A DNA stretch of 8,081 nt, taken from Acinetobacter sp. (GTDB lineage: Bacteria; Pseudomonadota; Gammaproteobacteria; Pseudomonadales; Moraxellaceae). The stretch spans positions 1 through 8,081 of the forward strand of contig JASLIY010000202.1 of NCBI GenBank assembly GCA_030152675.1, read 5' to 3'. Position 1 is the first letter of the stretch; each line of letters starts with the position of its first letter. This document shows positions 1 to 6,835 of this stretch, one piece after another. Made by a program: the position numbers and the translations under genes. Below the pieces are notes generated by a model that saw only the letters and a list, made by a program, of their open reading frames with translations, was not told the origin of the DNA and made no database searches.

Positions 1-302
1 CGAGGACAACTGACATCAGAAGTGACCAAGGTATTTTCTTGAGAAGTGATATACGCATTAAATACATTCACGGTGACTGTCCCACCTAAAGCAGACATCA
101 TTTGGGGGAGGTCAATTGCGGAGAGATTCCAACGCTCCCACTTATTTTGATGAGGTTTCAAATTCTTATTTTCTATTTGTCGAATAATTTCAGCATCTAA
201 AGCAGATGGGAAAGCGACTGGCCCTGCATTAAAGTTTGGTGTACCTGCCCAAAAAGTTTCAATGACAGTTTGTCCCAACTCATTCTGATCATAACGAGCG
301 AG
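1..302 (-). pseudogene. 5'-truncated ORF of unknown function, running off the left edge
   Basis: One minus-strand frame stays open for about 100 codons, from the edge of the inverted repeat at 303 to base 1. It reads LARYDQNELGQTVIETF near its cut end and continues through SALDAEIIRQ, NKWERWNLSAIDLP, LGGTVTVNVFNAY and VTSDVSCP. This is well-behaved protein sequence, with mixed polar and hydrophobic stretches, several Trp and no long low-complexity run, so I think it was or is translated. In this frame there is a TAG at 312-314 inside the repeat, and no ATG until the Met-Met in the last third, so the visible frame lacks a normal start. I do not recognise a family. No signal peptide, Walker motif or catalytic motif is visible. 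It lies downstream of the hydrolase on the same strand. The 3' end is outside the window, so it could also be expressed from an internal start as a short product. Confidence 0.5.
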
Positions 303-348
303 TGTAGTGGTCTAATAAAACTGTGTCCACTTTTAGTTGACCACTACA
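303..348. repeat. 46-bp imperfect inverted repeat, likely joined ends of an insertion sequence
   Basis: The element starts TGTAGTGGTC and ends GACCACTACA, a perfect 10-bp terminal inverted repeat. Pairing continues inward to 18 bp per arm (16 of 18 match, with mismatches at arm positions 11 and 13) around a 10-nt centre, CTGTGTCCAC. TG...CA termini, and the TGGACAC string inside one arm when read on the minus strand, resemble ends of IS3-type insertion sequences. I infer a remnant in which both ends survive and the transposase is gone. No target duplication is visible: the left flank ends GCGAG and the right flank starts TTTGG. As RNA it would fold into a long hairpin on either strand, but neither side has a T-run, so it is not a typical intrinsic terminator. 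Other readings are a non-autonomous mini-element or a dispersed palindromic repeat. Confidence 0.6.
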
Positions 349-391
349 TTTGGATCTAGGCATTTAAACCTCAGCCTGTCCTAAACGAGTT

Positions 392-1210
392 TTAGGGTAA
401 GGGTTTGATCAACTGTTTGATCACCCCGACCACAGCCGCTGGATGTTCGAGTGGGAACATGTGGCCGCCTGGGGTAATGGTAAATGGAATCCCGAGTTTA
501 CGTTTCGCTGTCTGTGGAAACTTCTGTTTCAAGAATGCACTCTGATCACCCACCACCAAATCGACTGGCACTTTTGGCTTGGACATCGGCAACCACCACC
601 AAGATGGATTGCTTCTAAAGATCGCCACCTCATCGGCCTTGGGAATGGTCAGGGTCACACCACCACGCGCTGGATCTTCAACCAGTGCATGATCCAAGTA
701 AGCTTGAAAGCAATCCGGATCGAAGTCTTTATAAAAACCGCGCGTCCCCAATAACTCTCCCGCTTGCTGACGTGATTCCCAATGATCGCGACGACGATTG
801 GACAAGCCTGCTGGGGTGATTTTATCCACGGTTTTCGGATGCAGCAGTTTGGCCATATGAAATGCAAAAGAATGCATGCCCAAAATCAGCGGTGGATCAA
901 GCATGATCACCTGAGTAAATAACTCGGGACGTTTATACGCCGCCATCAAGGTCAGGACTGAACCCAAGGAGTGCCCCAATCCAATCACGGCACGCCCACG
1001 GGCTTGTTGTACGATGCTGTCGATGATCTGATCGACCAAATGTGGCCAATGATTGCTGATCGGATAACGCTTATCCGGACCAATCAAGGGCACATAAATA
1101 ATCTCATACTCATCAGCCAACAAATCAAAGAGCTTTTGATAGACCTTTGAGGGCACACCGTTGGCGTGCGCAAAATGGATAATCGGTTTTTCATTCTTCA
1201 GCATGTACAT
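392..1210 (-). CDS. alpha/beta hydrolase-fold protein
   Basis: A 272-residue soluble enzyme of the alpha/beta hydrolase superfamily, probably a serine esterase, lipase or thioesterase-like hydrolase of unknown substrate. The nucleophile elbow GHSLGS puts the catalytic Ser at 81. HANG at 15-18 fits the oxyanion-hole strand-loop. The acid is probably Asp222 in VVGDQS and the base His250 in GGHMFPLEHP, which is the expected order. Residues 110-210 form a cap-like, Trp-rich insertion (WWW at 204-206). There is no signal peptide or membrane segment, so it is likely cytoplasmic. It begins 13 nt after the sppA stop on the same strand and is presumably co-transcribed with it. Two starts are possible: Met1, or Met3 at 1204. 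An AGATGG stretch lies 9 nt before Met3 but only 3 nt before Met1, which slightly favours Met3. The family is certain, the substrate is not. Confidence 0.85.
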   Translation of the reverse strand: MYMLKNEKPIIHFAHANGVPSKVYQKLFDLLADEYEIIYVPLIGPDKRYPISNHWPHLVDQIIDSIVQQARGRAVIGLGHSLGSVLTLMAAYKRPELFTQVIMLDPPLILGMHSFAFHMAKLLHPKTVDKITPAGLSNRRRDHWESRQQAGELLGTRGFYKDFDPDCFQAYLDHALVEDPARGGVTLTIPKADEVAIFRSNPSWWWLPMSKPKVPVDLVVGDQSAFLKQKFPQTAKRKLGIPFTITPGGHMFPLEHPAAVVGVIKQLIKPLP

Positions 1211-1223
1211 TTACCATCTGGAT

Positions 1224-2246
1224 TTATTGTAGTTTTACATCTTTTTGCGACTCAACCTGCTGCAACATGGCAGTGCCTAAGCTGTGTCCCATTTCAGATC
1301 CTACACGACCAAGGAAAGAATCAAACGGACTACGTTCGACTGTGTAGTTCACTGTTTTACTCACATCTAGCTGACGTTTCAAGGATTCGATGTTACCTGA
1401 CTTGTCTGCAATCCCCAGTGCAATCGCTTGTTCACCCGTCCAAAATAGACCCGAGAAGATCGCAGGATCGGTACTCTTGAGCTTTTTACCACGCCCTTCT
1501 TTCACAGCATCAATAAAGTGATTGTGCACATTGTCGAGCAAGGATTGAATATGCGCGCGCTGTTCAGGATTGACTGGCTTGGTCATGCTCAGGATATCTT
1601 TGTTGCTGCCCGAAGTCATGGTACGGTCTTCAATACCGAGCTTTTGTGCCAACCCGTTAATGCCGTAATTTGGCATGATCACACCGATTGAACCCACCAA
1701 ACTCGATGGATTCACCCAGATCTCATCTGCAGCGGAAGCAATATAATACGCCCCTGAAGCCCCCATATCACCGATCAAGGCATAGACTTTCTTGTCTGGG
1801 TTTTGGGTTTTCAGATAGCGAATTTCTTGCCAAATATCATCTGACTGCACTGGAGAACCGCCCGGTGAGTTGATATTCAACACCACGGCTTGGCTGGCTT
1901 TGGCTTCAAACGCACGTTTTAGTGATTTGATGGTATCGACACTGTTCACGGACTGTTGCGAGGAATCAATGGTTCCCACGATATTGACGACACCTAAATG
2001 CCGCTCACTACTCGATGGTGTGGCATCTTCATCAGCGGAGAAGGTACAGCCTTTATACATGGTGATCACGACGATCAATAAATACAAGAAAGTAAGGGAT
2101 TTAAAGAAGATCCCCCAACGACGACTGCGTCGTTGCTCTTCTACAGAAGCAAGAACGGCTTTTTCTAAAATGTGCCATTCCTTCCCTGTAAGCTGTGGTT
2201 CTACGTGTTTCTTTTCATTTTCTGCCTGTGGCGGCCAATCGGACAT
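1224..2246 (-). CDS. sppA: signal peptide peptidase SppA, short single-domain type (S49 family)
   Basis: A 340-residue membrane-anchored serine protease that degrades signal peptides left in the membrane after secretion. It has a polar cytoplasmic N-terminus (1-46), one transmembrane segment at about 47-63, and then a periplasmic S49 domain (about 85-295). The S49 family uses a Ser/Lys dyad. Here Ser164 lies in GDMGASGAYYIA and Lys216 in SGSNKDIL, both in the expected setting. NINSPGG (124-130) and SSLVGSIGVI (181-190) are further family blocks. The length matches the short SppA with one protease domain, which assembles as an oligomer, and not the duplicated form of about 600 residues seen in E. 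coli. Only a weak GGA lies 8 nt before the start. It is the first gene of a pair with the downstream hydrolase and is transcribed divergently from the acyltransferase. Confidence 0.93.
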   Translation of the reverse strand: MSDWPPQAENEKKHVEPQLTGKEWHILEKAVLASVEEQRRSRRWGIFFKSLTFLYLLIVVITMYKGCTFSADEDATPSSSERHLGVVNIVGTIDSSQQSVNSVDTIKSLKRAFEAKASQAVVLNINSPGGSPVQSDDIWQEIRYLKTQNPDKKVYALIGDMGASGAYYIASAADEIWVNPSSLVGSIGVIMPNYGINGLAQKLGIEDRTMTSGSNKDILSMTKPVNPEQRAHIQSLLDNVHNHFIDAVKEGRGKKLKSTDPAIFSGLFWTGEQAIALGIADKSGNIESLKRQLDVSKTVNYTVERSPFDSFLGRVGSEMGHSLGTAMLQQVESQKDVKLQ

Positions 2247-2278
2247 AAGGACAATCCAAACTCAAAAATTAAGTCAAC

Positions 2279-2310
2279 ATTATATACAAGCTTCGCAGTT
2301 AAACTGTCTA
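2279..2310 (-). promoter_or_regulatory. predicted sigma70 promoter for sppA-hydrolase
   Basis: Read on the minus strand, TAGACA (2310-2305) is followed after 17 nt by GTATAT, which runs into TATAAT (2284-2279). The -10 could be either hexamer; the second gives a 20-nt spacer. It lies about 33 nt upstream of the sppA ATG. The -35 shares bases with the -35 proposed for the divergent acyltransferase gene. Inference from consensus match only. Confidence 0.45.
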
Positions 2311-2333
2311 ATCAAAGAGAATTAACCTATAAT
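2304..2333 (+). promoter_or_regulatory. predicted sigma70 promoter for the lipid A acyltransferase gene
   Basis: A perfect TATAAT at 2328-2333 is preceded by a weak -35, CTGTCT (2304-2309), with an 18-nt spacer. Transcription would start near 2340, leaving a leader of about 45 nt before the ATG at 2385. No clear Shine-Dalgarno is seen in that leader; the nearest purine run, GAAAG, is about 15 nt from the start, so translation may be weak. No operator-like palindrome stands out. Confidence 0.5.
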
Positions 2334-2384
2334 AACGCCAAATTCTCTACACTAACTGACTTCTGAAAGATAATTTGATCACTA

Positions 2385-3374
2385 ATGACTGAGAAAACAA
2401 CGACCACAACAAGGCGTCTACTGAACTTTTTCAGTCGGCAACCGATCTTATTTTCACGTTTCTTTGCAAGACTACTCGCTGGTATTGTGAACCTATTACA
2501 TATCACAAAAACCTCAAACACGATACGCTTGAATATTGAAATTTGTCTGCAAGACCTGAGTCCGCAACGCCGCGAACAGATCACTCGCGCTGCGATCCGC
2601 AATGAACTACAGTCCTATATGGAATTTTTTAGTATCTGGGGCAGCAGCAACAAAAAGAACATTAGCCGTATCGCAAATATTGAGGGTGAAGCCTATTTTC
2701 ACCAAGCGATTCAACAGGGTAAAGGTTTGGTGTTGATCGTACCGCACTTTGGTACTTGGGAAGTCATGAATGCTTGGTTTGCCCAGCACACTGAAATGAC
2801 CATCATGTACAAGCCCATCAAAAATGATGAGGCCGATCAATTTGTACGCCAAGCGCGTAGTCGTGAACAAGCCAATCTCGTTCCAACGGATGAGTCTGGG
2901 GTTCGTCAAATCTTTAGGGCACTGAAACAAGGCGGCACCACTGTGATCCTGCCCGATCATAGCCCGAAAGTCGGCGGGGATATGATCCCCTACTTCGGCG
3001 TGCCTTTGGCGACCAGTAGTTTAAGCGCCAAACTGATCCAGAAAACCAAAGCTCGCGCGCTGTTGTTGTATGCACTACGCAATACAGATGACAGCTTCAA
3101 TATGTTTATCGAGCCAATCGATGAAGCGATCTATAGCGGCACGCCTGAGCAAGGTACAGCAGTGATTCATCACATGCTTGAGGAGCTGATTCGCAAATAT
3201 CCTGAGCATTATCACTGGAGCTATAAACGCTTTAAGGCCAATCCAGACTTAGATCGGGTCTATGCATTGCCCAAAGCGGAAGCGCTGGAGACCGTGGCAC
3301 AGGTTCGTGAGCAATACCGCGAGTCGACTCAAAGCTCACAGTCACAGTCACAGTCACAGTCACAGTCACACTAA
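2385..3374 (+). CDS. lipid A late acyltransferase, LpxL/LpxM (HtrB/MsbB) family
   Basis: A 329-residue inner-membrane enzyme of the lysophospholipid acyltransferase superfamily, which moves a fatty acyl chain from acyl carrier protein onto a lipid A precursor. The family HX4(D/E) catalytic motif is PHFGTWEV, with His121 and Glu126. Further family blocks are LPDHSPK (189-195), the PYFGVPLATSS substrate loop (202-212) and the HWSYKRFK block (277-284). The N-terminus (about 19-40) is hydrophobic with basic residues and would hold the protein at the inner membrane. Length is as expected up to about residue 310. After that comes an unusual Ser-Gln tail. It is a single-gene unit, divergent from sppA and convergent with comEC. 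I cannot tell from sequence alone whether it is the LpxL or LpxM orthologue, or which chain length it prefers, so I give no symbol. Confidence 0.9.
   Translation: MTEKTTTTTRRLLNFFSRQPILFSRFFARLLAGIVNLLHITKTSNTIRLNIEICLQDLSPQRREQITRAAIRNELQSYMEFFSIWGSSNKKNISRIANIEGEAYFHQAIQQGKGLVLIVPHFGTWEVMNAWFAQHTEMTIMYKPIKNDEADQFVRQARSREQANLVPTDESGVRQIFRALKQGGTTVILPDHSPKVGGDMIPYFGVPLATSSLSAKLIQKTKARALLLYALRNTDDSFNMFIEPIDEAIYSGTPEQGTAVIHHMLEELIRKYPEHYHWSYKRFKANPDLDRVYALPKAEALETVAQVREQYRESTQSSQSQSQSQSQSH
3336..3369 (+). repeat. hexanucleotide tandem repeat (TCACAG x5 plus TCAC) inside the acyltransferase 3' end
   Basis: Five perfect copies of TCACAG, then TCAC, lie just before the TAA at 3372. The unit is six bases and in frame, so each copy adds Ser-Gln; residues 318-328 read as SQ five times and then S, followed by a final His. 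Changes in copy number by slipped-strand mispairing would lengthen or shorten the tail without breaking the frame. The tail lies beyond the last conserved acyltransferase block, so variation should be tolerated. Confidence 0.9.
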
Positions 3375-3402
3375 AACAACAGCTGCTGAAACAACAAAAT
3401 AA

Positions 3403-6006
3403 TTATGGCTTAGCGGGATCTTGGCGATCTTGATCCCGTTTCAGCCAATGCCGTGTGTCACGCTGTGAATGCAACACCATCTGCCGATCTGCGTTTAAAA
3501 AAAATCGCATACTGCCCTGTTCAATGGTGGTTTTAAACGGAATCCCCAGCGCCTTTAATCGTGCCTCCACCACAGGATGTGGATGATGATAGCGGTTGTT
3601 CCAACCCGCACTGGCAAGCGCCAACTTGGGCTGTAGCTGTTTTAAGAATGCATAAGAAGAACTGTAACGACTGCCATGATGTCCCAAAAGCAATACATCC
3701 ACCTTGAGATCTGGATAGTCACGTAGGATTTGATATTCGGTCTCCCACCCTGCATCCGCCATCAACAAAAAGTACTGATAGTTTTTCGCCTGAGGTACCT
3801 GGATATACAGCACACAAGAGCGTTCATTTTGTTTCTCAGCTGCGCTGGCGAGTTGCTCCGCGCTAGGGGATAAAACCTGTATGCTGACCTGCCCATATTG
3901 CCAGCGTTGCCCTGCGAAACAATAGTCAAAATCATGCTGCTGAAAACGCTGATCCTCTTGGTTGGAGTAGACGTTCTGAATCGGTATACGTTGACTCAGC
4001 GCTGTAAATGCACCGCTATGGTCTTGATCTAAATGGGTCAACACCACTTGATCCAAACGTCTCACTCCACGGCGCAGCAAAAAAGGAATGATGACTTGTT
4101 CACCGATACCCCATTGCTGCTCCTGAAAGCTGCCACCCACATCGATCATCATGCTGTGTTGCGGTAATTGTAAAAAAACCGCCTGTCCCTGCCCCACATC
4201 GATCACGCTGAGATCAAACGCTGTCTGTGGTCGATGCAATAGAACAGCGGCAAATGCAGATAATACCATCCAGCCACGTGGTACCACGCCACGCGCCAAC
4301 ATCAACATCAGCACCGCCAAACCCAAACACATGATCTGCGCAGTCGTCAGCGCCACCGCATGTAGTTGTAACCCCACTCCCTGATCCAAGCGTGTGAGTA
4401 AAAACATCAACAGTTGAATGCACAGGTTCGCCAGATAAAACAACAACATCGCAACGCTCGGCCACAATAGGCTCAGCATTGCCGCGATCACCTCGAGGGG
4501 CACGATCAGCATCGCGATCAATGGAATCGCCAACAGATTGGCGATGGGTGCCAGCCAAGACACCTGTTGAAAGATCAGCAGTATCAACGGCAACAAGGCG
4601 ATAAAGATTCTACATTGGGTCAGCAACAGAATCCGTAACAGCATCAGCATATGCCCGATCTTGCTGAAGCTGGTACTCAACCATGGATGCAGATGATTCA
4701 CACGCGTGGATAGCGCCGCGCTACGGCGCTGACGACGATTTGGCCTATCACTGCGTGGTTTGGGCTGCACATGTGCTGCTTCTTTTTGTGCTTGCTCGCG
4801 ACCACTGGGCAACTGCTGGTAGACGCGCAGTAAGATCAAACATGCGCCATAAGACAACCAAAAGGCGGCGGATAAAATACTGAATGGATCAAATAGCAAC
4901 AGCAGACTGGCACTCAGAAGCAACAGTTTCAGTGCGGAAATCGGTTGCCGCAGCCAAAGGCATAGACTGATCAACGTGACCGTGAGCAAGGTACGCAATG
5001 CCGGAATTTCAAATCCCACAATACCGGCATATAAAACAACACAGAGTAAGAATGGCAACAGCAACAGAGCTGGACGCGCAACGCTCAAGTAGAGTTGTGG
5101 TGCAAGCCAGTTGAGCATGCGCCGACACAGCAAACAAAATATCAAAGCAAAGATCAACACATGCGGCCCCGAGATCGCCAACAAATGTGATATGCCCAGA
5201 CGCTTAAATAGATCTTGGGTTTCAGCCGCCAAGAGACTTTGATCGCCTGTCAGCAAAGCCAGCATCAAACCACGTTGTTCAAAGCCCTGTTGCTCGATCA
5301 ACTGCCGCCACTGTAAGCGCTGCGCTTCAAGCGCGATACGGCATCGTGCTGCAACAGCTTGTTGCTGACGCACAAAATCAGCATGTCCCCAAGCACTGAC
5401 CTGCGCCGCACTCACTGCTTGGATACTGTGCACTTGCATACTGGCCATCAAATCCTGTTGTATCCACCAGCGCTCCTGATCAAATACGCCGTCGACGGCA
5501 AAACTATGAATGGCTTTGGCCTGCCCGCTGACCCGATAATACTGACCCAGCTTTAGCCAATGTTCAGGATTTTTGGGATTGATGTGATGGGTCGGATAAC
5601 TGAGCCGCCAACGCACCGCTTGTGCCTGCTGATCCAAGACCCAAACTTGATGATGCCAACGATTGGGATCAGCTTGGCCATTACTGGCGATACGGTCGAC
5701 GTAGATGAGGACCTGAGGACTTGAAACCGTCTGATGACGTAATGCCAAGCGTTGCGTCAAGGCATGTTCCGCATAGCGATGCCCCAAAAGCAGCACACTG
5801 ATCAGCAGTGCCAAACGGCCACACGCCCATGCCGCAGAAATTGAGCACTGATTTGCCTGACGATGATTGTGCCAGCCCAAGCCCAGTGCCAACACCAGAC
5901 AGAGCACATTGATGCCAGCAATACACGGCACCCAAGCGTCGATTTGGGTCAGGCCCATACTACTGATGCCGATGATCCAAGCCATCAGCGCCAAGATCAA
6001 CGTCAT
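3403..6006 (-). CDS. comEC: ComEC/Rec2 family DNA uptake channel protein
   Basis: An 867-residue polytopic inner-membrane protein that carries single-stranded transforming DNA into the cytoplasm. The N-terminal part has membrane segments near 4-18, 27-44 and 62-75, then a soluble OB-like region (about 95-200). The competence domain (about 240-590) carries the signature GISHLLAISGPHVLIF at 271-286 and multiple membrane helices. The C-terminal metallo-beta-lactamase-like domain (about 598-840) has VIDVGQGQ (601-608), the metal motif HLDQDH (658-663), Asp751 in MADAGWETE and LGHHGSRYSS (774-783). All metal ligands seem present, so the domain may degrade the non-transported strand. A polar, basic linker (398-440) breaks the membrane region. 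The length is that of an intact gene. It starts after the lolD terminator with only a weak ribosome site. Acinetobacter literature has called its ComEC homologue ComA. Confidence 0.95.
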   Translation of the reverse strand: MTLILALMAWIIGISSMGLTQIDAWVPCIAGINVLCLVLALGLGWHNHRQANQCSISAAWACGRLALLISVLLLGHRYAEHALTQRLALRHQTVSSPQVLIYVDRIASNGQADPNRWHHQVWVLDQQAQAVRWRLSYPTHHINPKNPEHWLKLGQYYRVSGQAKAIHSFAVDGVFDQERWWIQQDLMASMQVHSIQAVSAAQVSAWGHADFVRQQQAVAARCRIALEAQRLQWRQLIEQQGFEQRGLMLALLTGDQSLLAAETQDLFKRLGISHLLAISGPHVLIFALIFCLLCRRMLNWLAPQLYLSVARPALLLLPFLLCVVLYAGIVGFEIPALRTLLTVTLISLCLWLRQPISALKLLLLSASLLLLFDPFSILSAAFWLSYGACLILLRVYQQLPSGREQAQKEAAHVQPKPRSDRPNRRQRRSAALSTRVNHLHPWLSTSFSKIGHMLMLLRILLLTQCRIFIALLPLILLIFQQVSWLAPIANLLAIPLIAMLIVPLEVIAAMLSLLWPSVAMLLFYLANLCIQLLMFLLTRLDQGVGLQLHAVALTTAQIMCLGLAVLMLMLARGVVPRGWMVLSAFAAVLLHRPQTAFDLSVIDVGQGQAVFLQLPQHSMMIDVGGSFQEQQWGIGEQVIIPFLLRRGVRRLDQVVLTHLDQDHSGAFTALSQRIPIQNVYSNQEDQRFQQHDFDYCFAGQRWQYGQVSIQVLSPSAEQLASAAEKQNERSCVLYIQVPQAKNYQYFLLMADAGWETEYQILRDYPDLKVDVLLLGHHGSRYSSSYAFLKQLQPKLALASAGWNNRYHHPHPVVEARLKALGIPFKTTIEQGSMRFFLNADRQMVLHSQRDTRHWLKRDQDRQDPAKP
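3414..3438 (+). terminator. possible weak stem-loop after the acyltransferase gene
   Basis: CGGGATC (3414-3420) and GATCCCG (3432-3438) form a perfect 7-bp stem with an 11-nt loop, followed by only three T on the plus strand. It starts 39 nt after the acyltransferase stop but lies inside the last codons of the convergent comEC. It could slow plus-strand transcription; the short T-run makes true termination doubtful. Confidence 0.25.
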
Positions 6007-6049
6007 TTCAAGCTCAGTGTTCCAAGTAAAGAACAGAATAAAAGATCAG

Positions 6050-6081
6050 AAAAAATTAAAGCCCATCGAAATGGGCTTTAA
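6050..6081 (-). terminator. strong intrinsic terminator of the lol operon
   Basis: On the minus strand, an 11-bp perfect stem (TTAAAGCCCAT paired with ATGGGCTTTAA; arms 6071-6081 and 6056-6066) closes a TTCG tetraloop and is followed by six T (6055-6050). It starts about 50 nt after the lolD stop and ends about 44 nt before the comEC start. This is the clearest terminator in the window and separates the Lol operon from comEC. Confidence 0.9.
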
Positions 6082-6130
6082 CAATAGCATTGATCAGATC
6101 GCTCGGCTTTAGCGATAAAAACCAGTCAGC

Positions 6131-6835
6131 TTAACCCTCAACCCACAATCCATCTTCCATCAACAGGGTGTGATCCGCTGATCGTGCCAATTGTTCATCA
6201 TGGGTCACGACCAACATCGCCATATTGAACTCTTGCTGCAAATCCGTCAGCAAACTAAAAATAGTCGTGGCAGTTTTACGGTCTAAGTTACCGGTTGGCT
6301 CATCCGCCATCATCAATTTAGGCTGCGTGACCAAAGCACGCGCCAGTGCCACACGTTGCCGCTCGCCCCCCGAGAGTTCACCCGGTTTATGGGTCATGCG
6401 GTGACTGAGACCGACACGTTCGAGCAAGTACTCAGCACGTTGCTTGACCGCTTTAAAGCTGGCTTCTCGACGCAGCATCAAGGGCATGGCGACATTTTCA
6501 AGCGCACTAAACTCTGGCAACAAATGATGGAACTGATAAACAAAGCCCAAATGTTGATTACGTTGATAACCTCGTTGTGCTTCATTGAGATGATCAAAGC
6601 GTTCGCCATTGAGAAAAACCATGCCTTCAGTGGGGCGATCTAGCCCCCCCAAGATATGCAGCAAGGTACTTTTACCCGAACCACTGGCGCCGACGATCGA
6701 AACAAATTCGCCAGCATGTACTTTGAGCGAAATGTCTTTGATGACTTCAACCTTGGATTTTCCATCAGTAAAATGCTTTTGGATATTTTTGGCTTCAAGC
6801 ACGACCGGCTGATTCATAGCGACCGAATTATTCAT
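6131..6835 (-). CDS. lolD: lipoprotein-releasing ABC transporter ATPase LolD
   Basis: The ATPase that powers release of outer-membrane lipoproteins from the inner membrane to the carrier LolA. At 234 residues it is close to the family length. It has Walker A GASGSGKST (49-57), the Q-loop in YQFHHLLPEF (Gln101), the ABC signature LSGGERQR (154-161), Walker B LMMADEP (174-180) with the LolD-typical TGNLD after it, and the switch His212 in VVTHDE. The frame is open further upstream to 6895, but that extra stretch lies inside the permease gene and looks like an out-of-frame reading of it. I chose the ATG at 6835 because it has a GAGG 9 nt upstream, overlaps the permease stop by 8 bp and gives the usual length. 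An ATG at 6817 is possible but has no ribosome site. It is co-transcribed with the permease. Confidence 0.95.
   Translation of the reverse strand: MNNSVAMNQPVVLEAKNIQKHFTDGKSKVEVIKDISLKVHAGEFVSIVGASGSGKSTLLHILGGLDRPTEGMVFLNGERFDHLNEAQRGYQRNQHLGFVYQFHHLLPEFSALENVAMPLMLRREASFKAVKQRAEYLLERVGLSHRMTHKPGELSGGERQRVALARALVTQPKLMMADEPTGNLDRKTATTIFSLLTDLQQEFNMAMLVVTHDEQLARSADHTLLMEDGLWVEG

Noticed and set aside
289..363. A 24-codon minus-strand ORF with a good ribosome site as a separate small gene
   Set aside because: Most of it is the inverted repeat itself, so it is better explained as the start of an interrupted gene than as a real peptide gene.
380..396. Small inverted repeat CCTAAA/TTTAGG at the hydrolase stop, considered as a terminator
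   Set aside because: The stem is 6 bp and AT-rich, it includes the stop codon, and no T-run follows on the minus strand.
443..867. Open frames opposite or offset to the alpha/beta hydrolase gene
   Set aside because: They lie entirely inside a gene with intact catalytic motifs, have irregular composition and have no ribosome site; they are shadows.
4151..4883. Frames on both strands within comEC, considered as nested genes
   Set aside because: They are overlapping frames of a gene whose own frame has continuous ComEC domains; no ribosome sites or recognisable motifs.
6098..6116. ATCGCT/AGCGAT stem-loop between lolD and the terminator
   Set aside because: A 6-bp stem with a 7-nt loop; the T-run lies on the wrong side for minus-strand transcription. 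The perfect 11-bp hairpin at 6056-6081 explains termination.
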